Source of the DNA: an uncultured Lachnospiraceae bacterium
Lineage (GTDB): Bacteria; Bacillota; Clostridia; Lachnospirales; Lachnospiraceae
Direction: 5' to 3'
DNA: 19,414 nt
Assembly: GCA_910577765.1 (NCBI GenBank)
Contig: CAJTOV010000068.1
Coordinates: 1-19,414, forward strand
The position numbers and the translations under genes are program-made. Shown here one piece after another: positions 1-8,108 of the stretch (its first letter is position 1; every line of letters starts with the position of its first letter). Under the pieces are notes generated by a model. The model did no database searches. It was not told the origin of the DNA and saw nothing but the letters and a program-made list of their open reading frames with translations.

Positions 1-66
1 GGGCGGACGCCCGATGCTTCTTGTCCGGCATAGCCGGACAAGAAGATGCCCCCGTAGACAGTAACA
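1..66 (+). repeat. Right end of palindromic repeat (copy A), cut by the window edge
   Basis: The segment matches 16462-16527 with about five differences in 66 bases. It holds a perfect 13-bp stem (17-29 pairing with 33-45, 3-nt loop) built on CTTCTTGTCCGGC, followed by CCCCCG and a terminal ACAGTAAC. The full copy near 16377-16526 suggests that the left half of this copy lies outside the window. Downstream, 61-88 (GTAACAG then ACTGTTGC) and 122-132 (GCAAC-C-GTTGC) are further fragments of the same inverted-repeat motif. No coding capacity is seen. It is either a MITE-like element or a structured RNA or terminator hairpin. Confidence 0.75.
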
Positions 67-201
67 GATAATCATATGTAACTGTTGCCAGTACTTCCCT
101 GCGGAAATTCCGGTAAATAAAGCAACCGTTGCAATCATACTATGGAAATCAGAAATCTGATGCCCATACACTCTAAAATAAAAAGTAAAATCGAGGTTAT
201 T

Positions 202-414
202 ATGATCAGGTACACCAGATTGTGGGAGACGATGCGCGAGAAGGATATCACGCAGTATGACTTGTACACCAAATATAATGTAAACCGTTCCCAGCTTCAC
301 CGGCTCCGCCACAACCTGAATGTGGAAGTCAACACCATAGACCGGCTCTGCAATATCCTGGGATGCAAAGTGGAAGATATCATGGAACATATTGCAGATG
401 ACAACCGGTTTTAA
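202..414 (+). CDS. Small Cro/C1-type (XRE) helix-turn-helix regulator, 70 aa
   Basis: The frame is open from 142, but ATG 202 is chosen because CGAGG (192-196) lies 5 nt upstream, and because the resulting 70-aa protein begins MIRYTRLWETM, matching a same-length paralogue at 13892-14104 that begins MISYRPLWDTM. The fold reads as a compact five-helix Cro/C1 domain: LWETMREKDIT (helix 1), a turn-helix stretch YDLYTKYNVNRSQLHRLRHN, then TIDRLCNILGCKVEDIM, the usual last helices of the family. It has no other domain, so it is probably a DNA-binding regulator. Its target is unknown. It stands upstream of the large NTPase gene on the same strand, with a repeat copy between them, so co-regulation is possible but unproven. 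Confidence 0.82.
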   Translation: MIRYTRLWETMREKDITQYDLYTKYNVNRSQLHRLRHNLNVEVNTIDRLCNILGCKVEDIMEHIADDNRF

Positions 415-430
415 ATCTGTATTCCATTAA

Positions 431-517
431 TCTTGTCCAGTTCTCTCATGGTATGGACGCCGGATGTTTCCTGTCCGTCCCTGGACGGATAGGAAGCTAT
501 ATCTTGTGGACAGTTAC
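431..517 (+). repeat. Diverged copy B of the palindromic repeat
   Basis: It aligns with 16442-16526 from TTGTCCAGTT through GGACGCC-GATG to a terminal CAGTTAC. It keeps a 13-bp stem (468-480 with 483-495, one G-U type change) although the stem sequence differs from copies A and C, so pairing is kept while sequence drifts. The left half seen in the 16377 copy is missing. Between 518 and 624 I see only a further motif fragment (GGACAGTAACCC, 570-581) and no gene. Confidence 0.6.
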
Positions 518-624
518 ACCTGCGAAGTCAGCCGTAGGCTCCACTGCACACGGTTCACTGGTACCCGGCGGACAGTAACCCGGGCCGCCATTTGAAATAT
601 TCCATAGCATATCCTCCAAATAAA

Positions 625-633
625 TGGTATAAT
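625..633 (+). promoter_or_regulatory. Extended -10 promoter of the SAMD9-like gene
   Basis: TGGTATAAT is a perfect extended -10 box (TGnTATAAT). No good -35 lies 16-18 nt upstream (TAGCAT at 605-610), which fits an extended -10 promoter. The start codon is 38 nt downstream, with a G-rich ribosome binding site (AAGGGGG, 654-660) in between. Confidence 0.65.
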
Positions 634-670
634 ATTCCTGGAACAAAAGCAGCAAGGGGGATACAAAAGA

Positions 671-3600
671 ATGCTGTCTAAAGAAATCAAGGAATTCATC
701 AAAGATAAACTCGCCATTGTATCAGACGACCATATCCGGGAAACACCTTTGACCGAGGGCCGTTCCGGGGCAGAAGTATACCGGATTAAGGTGGAGAGCC
801 GCAAGAAACGCTTCAGCGGCTGTCATATTGTAAAGCTGTTTGATGCCGGGGAAAGCCGTGAAGAGACGGAAAGTGAAAAAGCCCGGAACTTCCGGGATGC
901 GGCCCCTGGATTTGCGGATTACCTAGTGAAGGTGGAAGCAGAAGGAACCGTGGGTGGTAAGGACGTGCTGATCTATAGTCAGGCAAATCACCGGGTGCGG
1001 GATACGGTGGCCTTTGCCGGCCTGGACGGAGAGCTTCTGGGACGGTATACCAGGCAGGTATCCTGCGATCTTCTGGATCTGCTCAACGAAGACTTCTGGA
1101 CCGGGGGAAGCCTGGATGATTTTTTTAACTGTCTGGTTGGCAGACAGCTTGGACCAGGCGGCCGCTTCACGCCGCGGATGGAAGCACTGCTGGAAGAACC
1201 GGATGCTCCGTGTGTAGCCCTGAACGGTGTCATTTATCCTAACCCGCTCTATTTCATGAGACATACTGATGAGTGGTCCTCCTATATGGAAGACCAGATT
1301 TTTTTCCGGGGAGCCGTCCATGGGGACCTGCATGGGGACAATCTTCTGGCCTCTGACAACACCTATTCGGTCATTGATTATGACAGCGCGGCTACAGATT
1401 CCTATCTCCTTTTTGACCATGCGTACTTTGAACTGAGTATTGATTATGACAATTCCAGGGACAATGACCTGAAACGATGGGGGACCATGGTGGAGCATCT
1501 GGTGACATTATCCCTGACCCAGACCGTGGAGCCTGGCCCCTGTTATAAGGAATACCAGGTCCGAAATGGTGTGTGTAACGGAATCCTGGACTGGATGAAA
1601 AAACACCGGCAGGAGAATCTGGTGGAGGATCTGGAGCTTCAGCTTATGCTGGCCCGGATCGCGGCAGGGATCAATTTCTTCAGCAAGAAATCCTGTGCAG
1701 ACCGGCCCAGACAACTGAAAATCCTGCTGTATATGGCCTGCTGTTTCCGGCTGCTTCTGGACCGGCTTGGCGTTCCCTATGATACCAGCCATGTGTCCAG
1801 CCTTATGGGTGCTGAGGAAGCGGCGGAGACAGAAGAGCTGTGGGAAGGCTTTGTAAAATACACCAGTTACATACCGGTTCTTATAACCGATGATTCCTGC
1901 CTGGCCGGAGAACGGGAGCACCTGGGGGCTTTATGTGCCCTGGACTGGTCCCTGGTGGTGGATATCGGTTTGGAACAGAACGACCCTGTGGTCTTTCGGC
2001 TTCTGCTGGAACATTGCCGGAAGCGGACTGTAAAGCGGGTCACTCCCGCGGCTGAGGAGAAGGCCGATACCTTCCGTTCCACACTGAATCTGCTGGCCAT
2101 ACGCAAGCCCCAGGCCACCAGCTACCGGAGCTTGTGGCGGGACTGGGGAAAGCAGGTGCTGGACACGGTGAGAAAGCTTTGCGGGGAGAATCCCAAAGTG
2201 CCCCTGGTATTTGTCTTTGACTGCGGAAGAGACAGCCTGCCTTTCCGGAACCAGTTGTTAAACCGGCTTTGCGAGTCTGAATGCGGACTTCCGCCCGGCA
2301 CACGTTTCGTGTCCCTCCGGTCCGGATTCTCCCGGGAATTTGGGGAGGAGATCCCGGAGCTGGAGGAGGAACACAAATGGCATTTCCTTGCCTACCCGGG
2401 CTCCGGCCTGGCCCACATTGCCCGCACCTGCCAGGAATATCTTAATGAATCCGGCAGCCAGGGACGCTGTGCCAATCTGCCGGCCATCAACGGAATCTGC
2501 TGCTTCCAGGAAGCGGACCTGGTCAGCTTCGAATCCAGCATTGAGCTGGTATACTCCGGCTGTGAGTATGATGCCGGGGCAGATACGGTCCATACCGGCA
2601 TCAATATGTCCGGCGGCGGTGACAGTCTGGGAGAGGCTTTCTACAAAGGAAATGAGGTTACCTGGAGAGACTTGTCAGCAGACCGGGATCTGCCCCTTTA
2701 CACAAGAGAGAATTACCAGAAGGCCCTGGAGCGTCTGGTCAGGCTGGCAGAGGAAAAATCCCCCCGGGTCAAGACAACCACCTTATTCCACGGGGCAGGA
2801 AGCGGCGGGACCACCTTGTCCAAGCGGATTCTCTGGGATCTGAAAGATCAGCTTCCCTGTGCCAGGCTGAAACACTACTCTGCCAGAACCGCGGATATTC
2901 TCCTGGAGATTTACCAGAAGACCGGTAAATGCGTCCTGCTGTCCGTGGAATCCGGTTCCACGGTCATTTCCGAGGATGACCTGGCAGCTCTGCGGCAGAA
3001 AATGGACGGCGGAAACGGCCGCCTGCTGATTCTGCTGGTGAAGCGCACGGACACCAGCAGCAGTGAAAATCAGGAGGTGACCGGGAAACACATCCTCCCG
3101 CCCCTGGGTGACACCATGCCAAATTCCATTGCCAGAAATTTCCGGACAACCTTCCAGGGCTATGCGGAACAAAAGCAGGACGCCGCAGACCGGAAAAAGT
3201 GGCTGACCCGGATCACCGCAGACGACCACTATAAAGAGCAGCGTTCCCCGTTCTTCTATGGATTCTATACCTTCCAGGAAGAATATCATCTGGTCAGCAG
3301 CCTGGTCAGGACCGTATCCGGCTGCCGGGAACAGGAAAAGAACCTGCTGAACAGCCTGGCCATTGTCACCACATTTTCCCAGAATATTGTGGTCAATGTC
3401 CAGGAAATGCTTCTGATTCTGGAGAAGGAATACAAGGAAAAGGAGACCAGCATTTATCTGGTCCAGGAGATGCTTCCATCGGCATTGTCCAAGCTGACCG
3501 TGATCCGGGACGGCGGATTCCGCCTCTGCCATAAGGTAATTGCGGAACGGATTCTGACGGTTCTCCATGCCCCGGACAATCCGGAAGCCACTCTGGCAGA

Positions 3601-5134
3601 CGTGACGTTCAAGGCAGCGGAGACCTATATCCAGACCATGAGCTGCCTATACGGCAGTGAGGATAAGTATGTCAATGATATATTGAAGGAGCTGATCATT
3701 GACCGGTCTTATATTGATTCGGAGGAACGCAAGACCAAGTTCTCGGTACTGGTGGAAACGATCCCCCGGTGGTCGGACCGGGAACGGCTTCTGAACCTGC
3801 TGATTCAGCGGTTCCCGGAGAATCCCCATTATTACAATCATCTGGCCAGGCTTCTGGCTACCGGGGACAAGAAGAACCGGATTCTGCCCCAGTATGACAA
3901 AGCAGAGCAGATGGCCAGGGAAGCCATTGACCGGGCTGTGTCAGGCAGGAACACCCATGAGACCACCCTGGGCTGTATCTATGGCCAATGGATTATCCGG
4001 GATATCCAGCAGGAGGCAAAGAACCGGCGGGAAGGACGGCTGGCATCGGATTATGAGGAACTGATCACCAACTTCCTGGTGCGCTACAAGGAGGCCAGCG
4101 ATCTGTTCGAGAATGCCCGCATGGAGGCGGATGTCAACGACAATTTCAGCTACTTTCCGCAGATCAAGATGGAATGCGAGATCATTCAGAACCTGATCCG
4201 GTATGACCCGGACCGGGAGCTGGGCAGGCTTTTAAAAGAGGAACCCAGGTTCCAGGAATGGTATGACGATCATTTTTCCATTGCCAATGAACTTTACAGG
4301 ATGATGCGGGATCAGATGGGGGAGGACGCACAGCTTCTCAATGATGCCCGGAGCCGTCTGGAACAGATCGCCGAGAATCCAGGCGCCGGCATCAGCCGGC
4401 AGTTTGCGGTACTGCTGGATTCGGACAGTCCTGCGGACCGGCGCCGCCGCCGTTCCCTGGTGTATACGGTGTTTTCCATTAACGGCTACACCTGGAAGAA
4501 TACGGAACCGGAGATCCTGCGGCTGGCAGAACAGTGTGCCCGCCGGAACCTGATGGCCCAGGACGGCAGCCACAGCTATCCGGATGTGGAAACCTGGTTT
4601 GAGTTGTACCGCCACCTAAGTACCTTCCAGGCCTCTGAGGCTCTGGCTGTAATTGCGGATTACATGCAGGAAGGAGTCCGGAAAAGCTATCTGCTGTTCT
4701 GCCTTACCTTCCTTCTCAGGAAGAACAGCTTGTCCGCCGCATCGGTGGCAGACGTGGTCCGCCTGGCCAGCGAGACCAGCCGGATTGCCCGCCTGCAGGG
4801 ATTAAACACCGCCCGGGAGCGGGATGCGTTTCTGGGAGCAGGGGCAGGAATGGCCGGATGTCCGGTGGTATCTGCCACCGAGCTTCCCAGAAATGATGCC
4901 CGGGATCCCTTGTATCTGGAGGTATTTACCGGCACGGTCACGGATGTGGAGCAGACCCACGGGAAAATCCTTCTGGACAGGCTGAATCTGGAAGCGAGCC
5001 TGGTGCCATCCCCCCAGTCTGCGGCGGATGATCCGGCAAGGATATTTACCCGGGAGGATATAGGCTGCCGGGTACGGCTGAATATTATGTTCTCCTACTC
5101 AGGGCTTCGGGCCTGGAAGCCGGTGAAGCTTTAA
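671..5134 (+). CDS. Kinase-like / SAMD9-like STAND NTPase, 1487 aa (putative defence protein)
   Basis: Residues 1-385 look like an aminoglycoside phosphotransferase/choline-kinase-type domain: glycine-rich loop EGRSGAEVYRI (29-39), likely lysine K55 in IVKLF, catalytic loop HGDLHGDN (217-224) and metal-binding IDYD (235-238). Some such domains in conflict NTPases are, from memory, called ternary-complex-associated domains. Residues 395-620 are unassigned and occupy the place of the SIR2-like region in SAMD9. The NTPase starts at HGAGSGGTTLSKRILWDL (707 on); GGTTL..xxLWxL is the SAMD9/SAMD9L P-loop signature, with T for the Walker lysine. VLLSVES (755-761) is the Walker B position and LLILLVKRT the next strand. 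A winged-helix-like segment holds LCHKVIAERIL (952-962). TPR-like helices start near FPENPHYYNHLARLL (1047 on). Residues 1412-1487 resemble the SAMD9 C-terminal OB-like domain. SAMD9 proteins are antiviral in animals; bacterial relatives are suspected defence proteins. The function here is inferred. Start: ATG 671, 10 nt after GGGGG. Confidence 0.75.
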   Translation: MLSKEIKEFIKDKLAIVSDDHIRETPLTEGRSGAEVYRIKVESRKKRFSGCHIVKLFDAGESREETESEKARNFRDAAPGFADYLVKVEAEGTVGGKDVLIYSQANHRVRDTVAFAGLDGELLGRYTRQVSCDLLDLLNEDFWTGGSLDDFFNCLVGRQLGPGGRFTPRMEALLEEPDAPCVALNGVIYPNPLYFMRHTDEWSSYMEDQIFFRGAVHGDLHGDNLLASDNTYSVIDYDSAATDSYLLFDHAYFELSIDYDNSRDNDLKRWGTMVEHLVTLSLTQTVEPGPCYKEYQVRNGVCNGILDWMKKHRQENLVEDLELQLMLARIAAGINFFSKKSCADRPRQLKILLYMACCFRLLLDRLGVPYDTSHVSSLMGAEEAAETEELWEGFVKYTSYIPVLITDDSCLAGEREHLGALCALDWSLVVDIGLEQNDPVVFRLLLEHCRKRTVKRVTPAAEEKADTFRSTLNLLAIRKPQATSYRSLWRDWGKQVLDTVRKLCGENPKVPLVFVFDCGRDSLPFRNQLLNRLCESECGLPPGTRFVSLRSGFSREFGEEIPELEEEHKWHFLAYPGSGLAHIARTCQEYLNESGSQGRCANLPAINGICCFQEADLVSFESSIELVYSGCEYDAGADTVHTGINMSGGGDSLGEAFYKGNEVTWRDLSADRDLPLYTRENYQKALERLVRLAEEKSPRVKTTTLFHGAGSGGTTLSKRILWDLKDQLPCARLKHYSARTADILLEIYQKTGKCVLLSVESGSTVISEDDLAALRQKMDGGNGRLLILLVKRTDTSSSENQEVTGKHILPPLGDTMPNSIARNFRTTFQGYAEQKQDAADRKKWLTRITADDHYKEQRSPFFYGFYTFQEEYHLVSSLVRTVSGCREQEKNLLNSLAIVTTFSQNIVVNVQEMLLILEKEYKEKETSIYLVQEMLPSALSKLTVIRDGGFRLCHKVIAERILTVLHAPDNPEATLADVTFKAAETYIQTMSCLYGSEDKYVNDILKELIIDRSYIDSEERKTKFSVLVETIPRWSDRERLLNLLIQRFPENPHYYNHLARLLATGDKKNRILPQYDKAEQMAREAIDRAVSGRNTHETTLGCIYGQWIIRDIQQEAKNRREGRLASDYEELITNFLVRYKEASDLFENARMEADVNDNFSYFPQIKMECEIIQNLIRYDPDRELGRLLKEEPRFQEWYDDHFSIANELYRMMRDQMGEDAQLLNDARSRLEQIAENPGAGISRQFAVLLDSDSPADRRRRRSLVYTVFSINGYTWKNTEPEILRLAEQCARRNLMAQDGSHSYPDVETWFELYRHLSTFQASEALAVIADYMQEGVRKSYLLFCLTFLLRKNSLSAASVADVVRLASETSRIARLQGLNTARERDAFLGAGAGMAGCPVVSATELPRNDARDPLYLEVFTGTVTDVEQTHGKILLDRLNLEASLVPSPQSAADDPARIFTREDIGCRVRLNIMFSYSGLRAWKPVKL

Positions 5135-5156
5135 GGAGAAGGCTCCCGACAGAAAT

Positions 5157-5201
5157 GCTGCCGGACTGGTGAAATGATTTCATCAGCCCGGCAGCGTTTT
5201 T
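5157..5201. terminator. Rho-independent terminator between the two large NTPase genes
   Basis: GCTGCCGG (5157 on) pairs with CCGGCAGC (ending 5195). The stem continues inward through CTGGTGAAAT/ATTTCATCAG with little mismatch, followed on the plus strand by GTTTTTG. The gene upstream stops at 5134 and the minus-strand gene ends at 5207, so one hairpin serves the plus-strand gene and may also block read-through from the other side. Confidence 0.85.
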
Positions 5202-5206
5202 GCACA

Positions 5207-7798
5207 TTACCCATTTTTCCCGCAACACTTCTTATACTTCTTCCCGCTGCCGCATGGGCAGGGGTCATTGGGATAGACCTTTTTCTGGGGCCGCACATAA
5301 GGCTCGTCCAGATAGTATTCGTCCACGACAGGTGATTTGAGAAAATGGCTGCGGCCGTGGCGGGCCAGGCTGGCACGCACCTGGGGATTCTCCGTGTACC
5401 GGGACCAGTTCTTTTCCTGGGTGGAATTTCGCAGAAGCTGGAAAAAGCTGTCCAGAATCCGGGGATTGTCCACATGGCCCAGCAGCAGGGCGTAGGCCTT
5501 CTCTACCTTGTCCTCCGGCACATCCTCGTCCAGGACCACGTCATGGCCTGCATTCCACAAATGAATGGCATGCTCTGCCAGAATGGGGCGTCCCGGAAAC
5601 TGTTTCAGGTAGCCCTCTGTATCCTGGAAATATTCCAGAACCTGGTCCTCGGTCAGGTCCATGTCAAACTCTGCCTGCATGGCCCAGGCTCCCACCAGCA
5701 GTCCGGCCAGGTCCCCGTTGACCACATTGGCGCCGGCCAGGTCAAGGAACTGCTTCAGACTGCGGAGCCCGCAGCTTTCCTGGTCTGTGAGATAGGCACT
5801 GACCATGACAAAGTCCGTGATAATGTACCTGGAGTGCAGGTAGTAATAGAGCGCCCGCTCGCTGAAAGCGATCTCCCGTTTCTGGGCTCCGTAGTCATCC
5901 CCCAGAGTCATAAGGAAACCGCCGAAATCCAGGGCCTTCTCCGGCTCCAGGGCCAGTCTGGCCCGCATGGTGCAGGAAAATCCCCAGTAGGCATACAGCT
6001 CCACCTGGTACTCATCGGTCCAGTCAACCAGGGCAAAGACTTCCTCATGGAGCTTGCGGGCAGAGTGCCACTGGCCCTGGATGATCTGGATCATGGCCTG
6101 CTCCCGGTACCACCGCAGCAGAAGCGCGGTCTTCTCTCCGCCGTCAGGAAGCAGGTGAAACAGTGGCTCCACCCACTGGAGAATCTGCCGGGAAGCCTTG
6201 TAATCGTCGGCCTCATCCGTGTACCGGGCTCCATGGTCCAGAAGAAATCCGATCTTTTTGGGCGTCACCAGGTCACTGTCCGGCGCCTGGTGCAGAAGCT
6301 CCAGACATTCCTGGGCCTGGGAATCCAGATTCCAGGCCATCAGCCTCCAGGAACAGTGGTAAAGGCCGTAAAGCCTTGCCAGAACCATGGCCTCCCCGCT
6401 TCCCTGGAAATCTTTCCAGAATCCGTACTCTTCCTCCAGCAGTTCTTTGTCCTCCTGGGAACTGTTCCCGGCCCGGGGAAGCTCCCCGGACACCAGAGCC
6501 AGCCGGGCCGTCACGGCTTCCATGGCCGCCGCCCCGGCGCCGGAAGTCACATTCCCAGTGGCCGAATCCGCCGCCATCCCCTTGTCCTCCCCGGCTCCAG
6601 TATAGGAACATGCCACGCCAGCGGCTGCCCCCCGGACATACTCCAGCACCGTCTCCTGGCCAGGGAAATCCCGGACGCACCGGGTCAGGAACCGGCAATA
6701 AGCCTTTGGGTGGCTTTGCCGCATCCGGGCGTCCAGGGCCTTCCGCTGCGCATCGCTCATATAATATAGGTAGAAACTCATCCAGACCATGTCCGGATAA
6801 GGCGGTTGTCCGTTATCGTACATGTCCTCAAGAATACTTTTTCGGACGATCTGGCAGATGTCCGGCCCCGGTTCCGGCCCAGCGGCCCCTGTCCGAAGCT
6901 TTTCCGCCTCCCGGGAAACAGCCTCTTTCAGCAGCTTCTGCCAGTCTCCCTGGCCGCAGCGGTTCTCCACATAGGCCTCCACAAATAGCTGGAGGAACAG
7001 GGGAGAATACCGGAAGCGGCTGTACCACTCCGCAAAGGCTTCACGGATTTTCAAGTTCCGCTGGGGATCTGGCAAAAGGCCCTTTTTCCGGCAGACAGCC
7101 TCCACCAGGTCCGTCATGAGAAGGTCATCCATATCCCCCAGACACAGGAAATTGTGGCCGCGGAGGGTGGAAAGGCCGGGATCGTACTCAAAGCCCCGGA
7201 ACATACTTTTGTGTTCCGGGTCAAAGGCGTTTTCCAGCCGGTCATACCAGGAATCCGGGTACACCGGATTCTCCCGCTCCAGAAACAGAATCCGCAGGAA
7301 ATACACAGAGCCTTCAAACAGATCCATCAGGACGGAAAGATACCGTGCCACCCCATCCTCGTGTCCGTCCATGGAATCAATGACCACAAGTGTATTCTGG
7401 AAAGGGACAAAGTCCTTTGCACAGGACAGGTCAGCGCCGCACTCCAGGAAAAAGCCGTAATACTCCGGCGTCAGCCGCCGCAGGAATTCATAGGCCAGTG
7501 CCTTTTTGCCGGAGCCGGAAGGACCGGTGACTGCCCACCACCGGATCACGGTGGGAGTACGGGTGAAATCATACAGCCGCCAGAGCTCACTCCTTCTTCC
7601 GCAGAAACCCAGCGGGTTCCGGGCAAAATAAAAGCCGGCCAGATCCTGGACCGGCTGATCCGTCTGGGGACGCCAGGGATTCTTGTCCAGGGACAGCCGG
7701 ACCATGGGCATCTGGTCGGCCAGGGCCCGCTGGCCCGCCAGTGAACTGTTCATGCCGGCATCTGCCGGCTCCGGAAATGCAGTATAGTCTGTGTTCAT
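5207..7798 (-). CDS. P-loop NTPase with C-terminal SEC-C zinc motif, 863 aa
   Basis: This is a large soluble protein with no signal peptide or membrane segment. CGRRSELWRLYDF (66-78), just before the P-loop, is the layout seen in STAND/AAA-type ATPases. The Walker A is GPSGSGKK (92-99), with a lysine in place of the usual final S/T, and the Walker B is TLVVIDSMDG (136-145). Residues about 150-375 complete the NTPase module. Residues 386-430 are an Ala/Gly-rich linker, and 450-800 look alpha-helical and repeat-like. The C-terminus carries NDPCPCGSGKKYKKCC (844-859), a textbook SEC-C motif (CxC...CC), which binds zinc and usually mediates protein or ribosome contacts. The gene faces the SAMD9-like gene tail to tail and ends 72 bp from it. 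ATG 7798 has GAGG 10 nt upstream; an internal Met16 is less likely. The specific function is unknown. A signalling or defence STAND role is inferred from architecture and neighbour. Confidence 0.7.
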   Translation of the reverse strand: MNTDYTAFPEPADAGMNSSLAGQRALADQMPMVRLSLDKNPWRPQTDQPVQDLAGFYFARNPLGFCGRRSELWRLYDFTRTPTVIRWWAVTGPSGSGKKALAYEFLRRLTPEYYGFFLECGADLSCAKDFVPFQNTLVVIDSMDGHEDGVARYLSVLMDLFEGSVYFLRILFLERENPVYPDSWYDRLENAFDPEHKSMFRGFEYDPGLSTLRGHNFLCLGDMDDLLMTDLVEAVCRKKGLLPDPQRNLKIREAFAEWYSRFRYSPLFLQLFVEAYVENRCGQGDWQKLLKEAVSREAEKLRTGAAGPEPGPDICQIVRKSILEDMYDNGQPPYPDMVWMSFYLYYMSDAQRKALDARMRQSHPKAYCRFLTRCVRDFPGQETVLEYVRGAAAGVACSYTGAGEDKGMAADSATGNVTSGAGAAAMEAVTARLALVSGELPRAGNSSQEDKELLEEEYGFWKDFQGSGEAMVLARLYGLYHCSWRLMAWNLDSQAQECLELLHQAPDSDLVTPKKIGFLLDHGARYTDEADDYKASRQILQWVEPLFHLLPDGGEKTALLLRWYREQAMIQIIQGQWHSARKLHEEVFALVDWTDEYQVELYAYWGFSCTMRARLALEPEKALDFGGFLMTLGDDYGAQKREIAFSERALYYYLHSRYIITDFVMVSAYLTDQESCGLRSLKQFLDLAGANVVNGDLAGLLVGAWAMQAEFDMDLTEDQVLEYFQDTEGYLKQFPGRPILAEHAIHLWNAGHDVVLDEDVPEDKVEKAYALLLGHVDNPRILDSFFQLLRNSTQEKNWSRYTENPQVRASLARHGRSHFLKSPVVDEYYLDEPYVRPQKKVYPNDPCPCGSGKKYKKCCGKNG

Positions 7799-7820
7799 TT
7801 GTCTGTGACCTCGTGGTTTA

Positions 7821-7860
7821 TCTGGTATAGTGGGATTTCATTTACTGCTATTATACCAGA
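7821..7860. promoter_or_regulatory. 9-bp inverted repeat over the SEC-C NTPase promoter
   Basis: TCTGGTATA (7821-7829) and TATACCAGA (7852-7860) are perfect inverted repeats 22 bp apart. The right arm contains most of the minus-strand extended -10 box and the left arm holds a TGGTATAGT on the plus strand. It could be an operator, or two promoters pointing at each other. Confidence 0.45.
7850..7858 (-). promoter_or_regulatory. Extended -10 promoter of the SEC-C NTPase gene
   Basis: Read on the minus strand this is TGGTATAAT, the same extended -10 nonamer as upstream of the SAMD9-like gene. The -35 region (TTCCCT, 17 bp spacing) is poor. It lies 52 bp upstream of the ATG at 7798. Confidence 0.6.
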
Positions 7861-7904
7861 ATTCATGTGATAAGGGAAGGAAAATGGCGCCGCTGGCGGT
7901 ATTC

Positions 7905-7924
7905 GTTACTGTTCACGGGGGCAG
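7905..7924. repeat. Remnant of the GTTAC-GTTCACGGGG repeat end
   Basis: GTTACTGTTCACGGGGGCA matches the end of the palindromic repeat family: compare GTTACAGTTCACGGGG at 16377-16392 and the inverted right end near 16511-16526. No hairpin or second end follows, so it is a solo end. The rest of the gap 7799-8108 holds only the promoters listed here. Confidence 0.45.
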
Positions 7925-8004
7925 CAGAGCAATATTTCCCAGAATAGGAGATGATTACTCATACAAAATTAAAAGATTCTTAATGAAAAAAAATTGAAGT
8001 ATGA

Positions 8005-8010
8005 TATAAT
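8005..8010 (+). promoter_or_regulatory. Probable -10 box of the polysaccharide operon
   Basis: TATAAT within an AT-rich stretch, about 100 nt upstream of the chosen start at 8109. No convincing -35 is found at 16-18 nt spacing, so this is a tentative call. The ~90-nt leader that would follow contains GGTCCGGGCTTTTGCCGG and GCCGGACGTCCATCCGGT, both able to form small hairpins. Confidence 0.4.
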
Positions 8011-8108
8011 GGAACGAGAAAATACGTTACGGTCCGGGCTTTTGCCGGTTTTTGACAGCCGGACGTCCATCCGGTACCGTAATGAAAGTACAGATGAAAG
8101 GATTAACC

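Noticed and set aside
2783..3568. 261-codon minus-strand frame inside the SAMD9-like gene
   Set aside because: Shadow frame; no RBS and no domain, and the plus strand encodes the P-loop here.
5345..6769. 474-codon plus-strand open frame, and several shorter ones through 7744
   Set aside because: They lie antisense to the SEC-C NTPase gene, which has matching P-loop and zinc motifs, an RBS and a promoter. Their translations are Pro/Gly/Ser-rich, as expected of the complement of a GC-rich gene.
8052..8108. Upstream extension of the sugar transferase from TTG 8052
   Set aside because: No RBS there; ATG 8109 has GAAAGGA at good spacing and begins directly before the first membrane helix.
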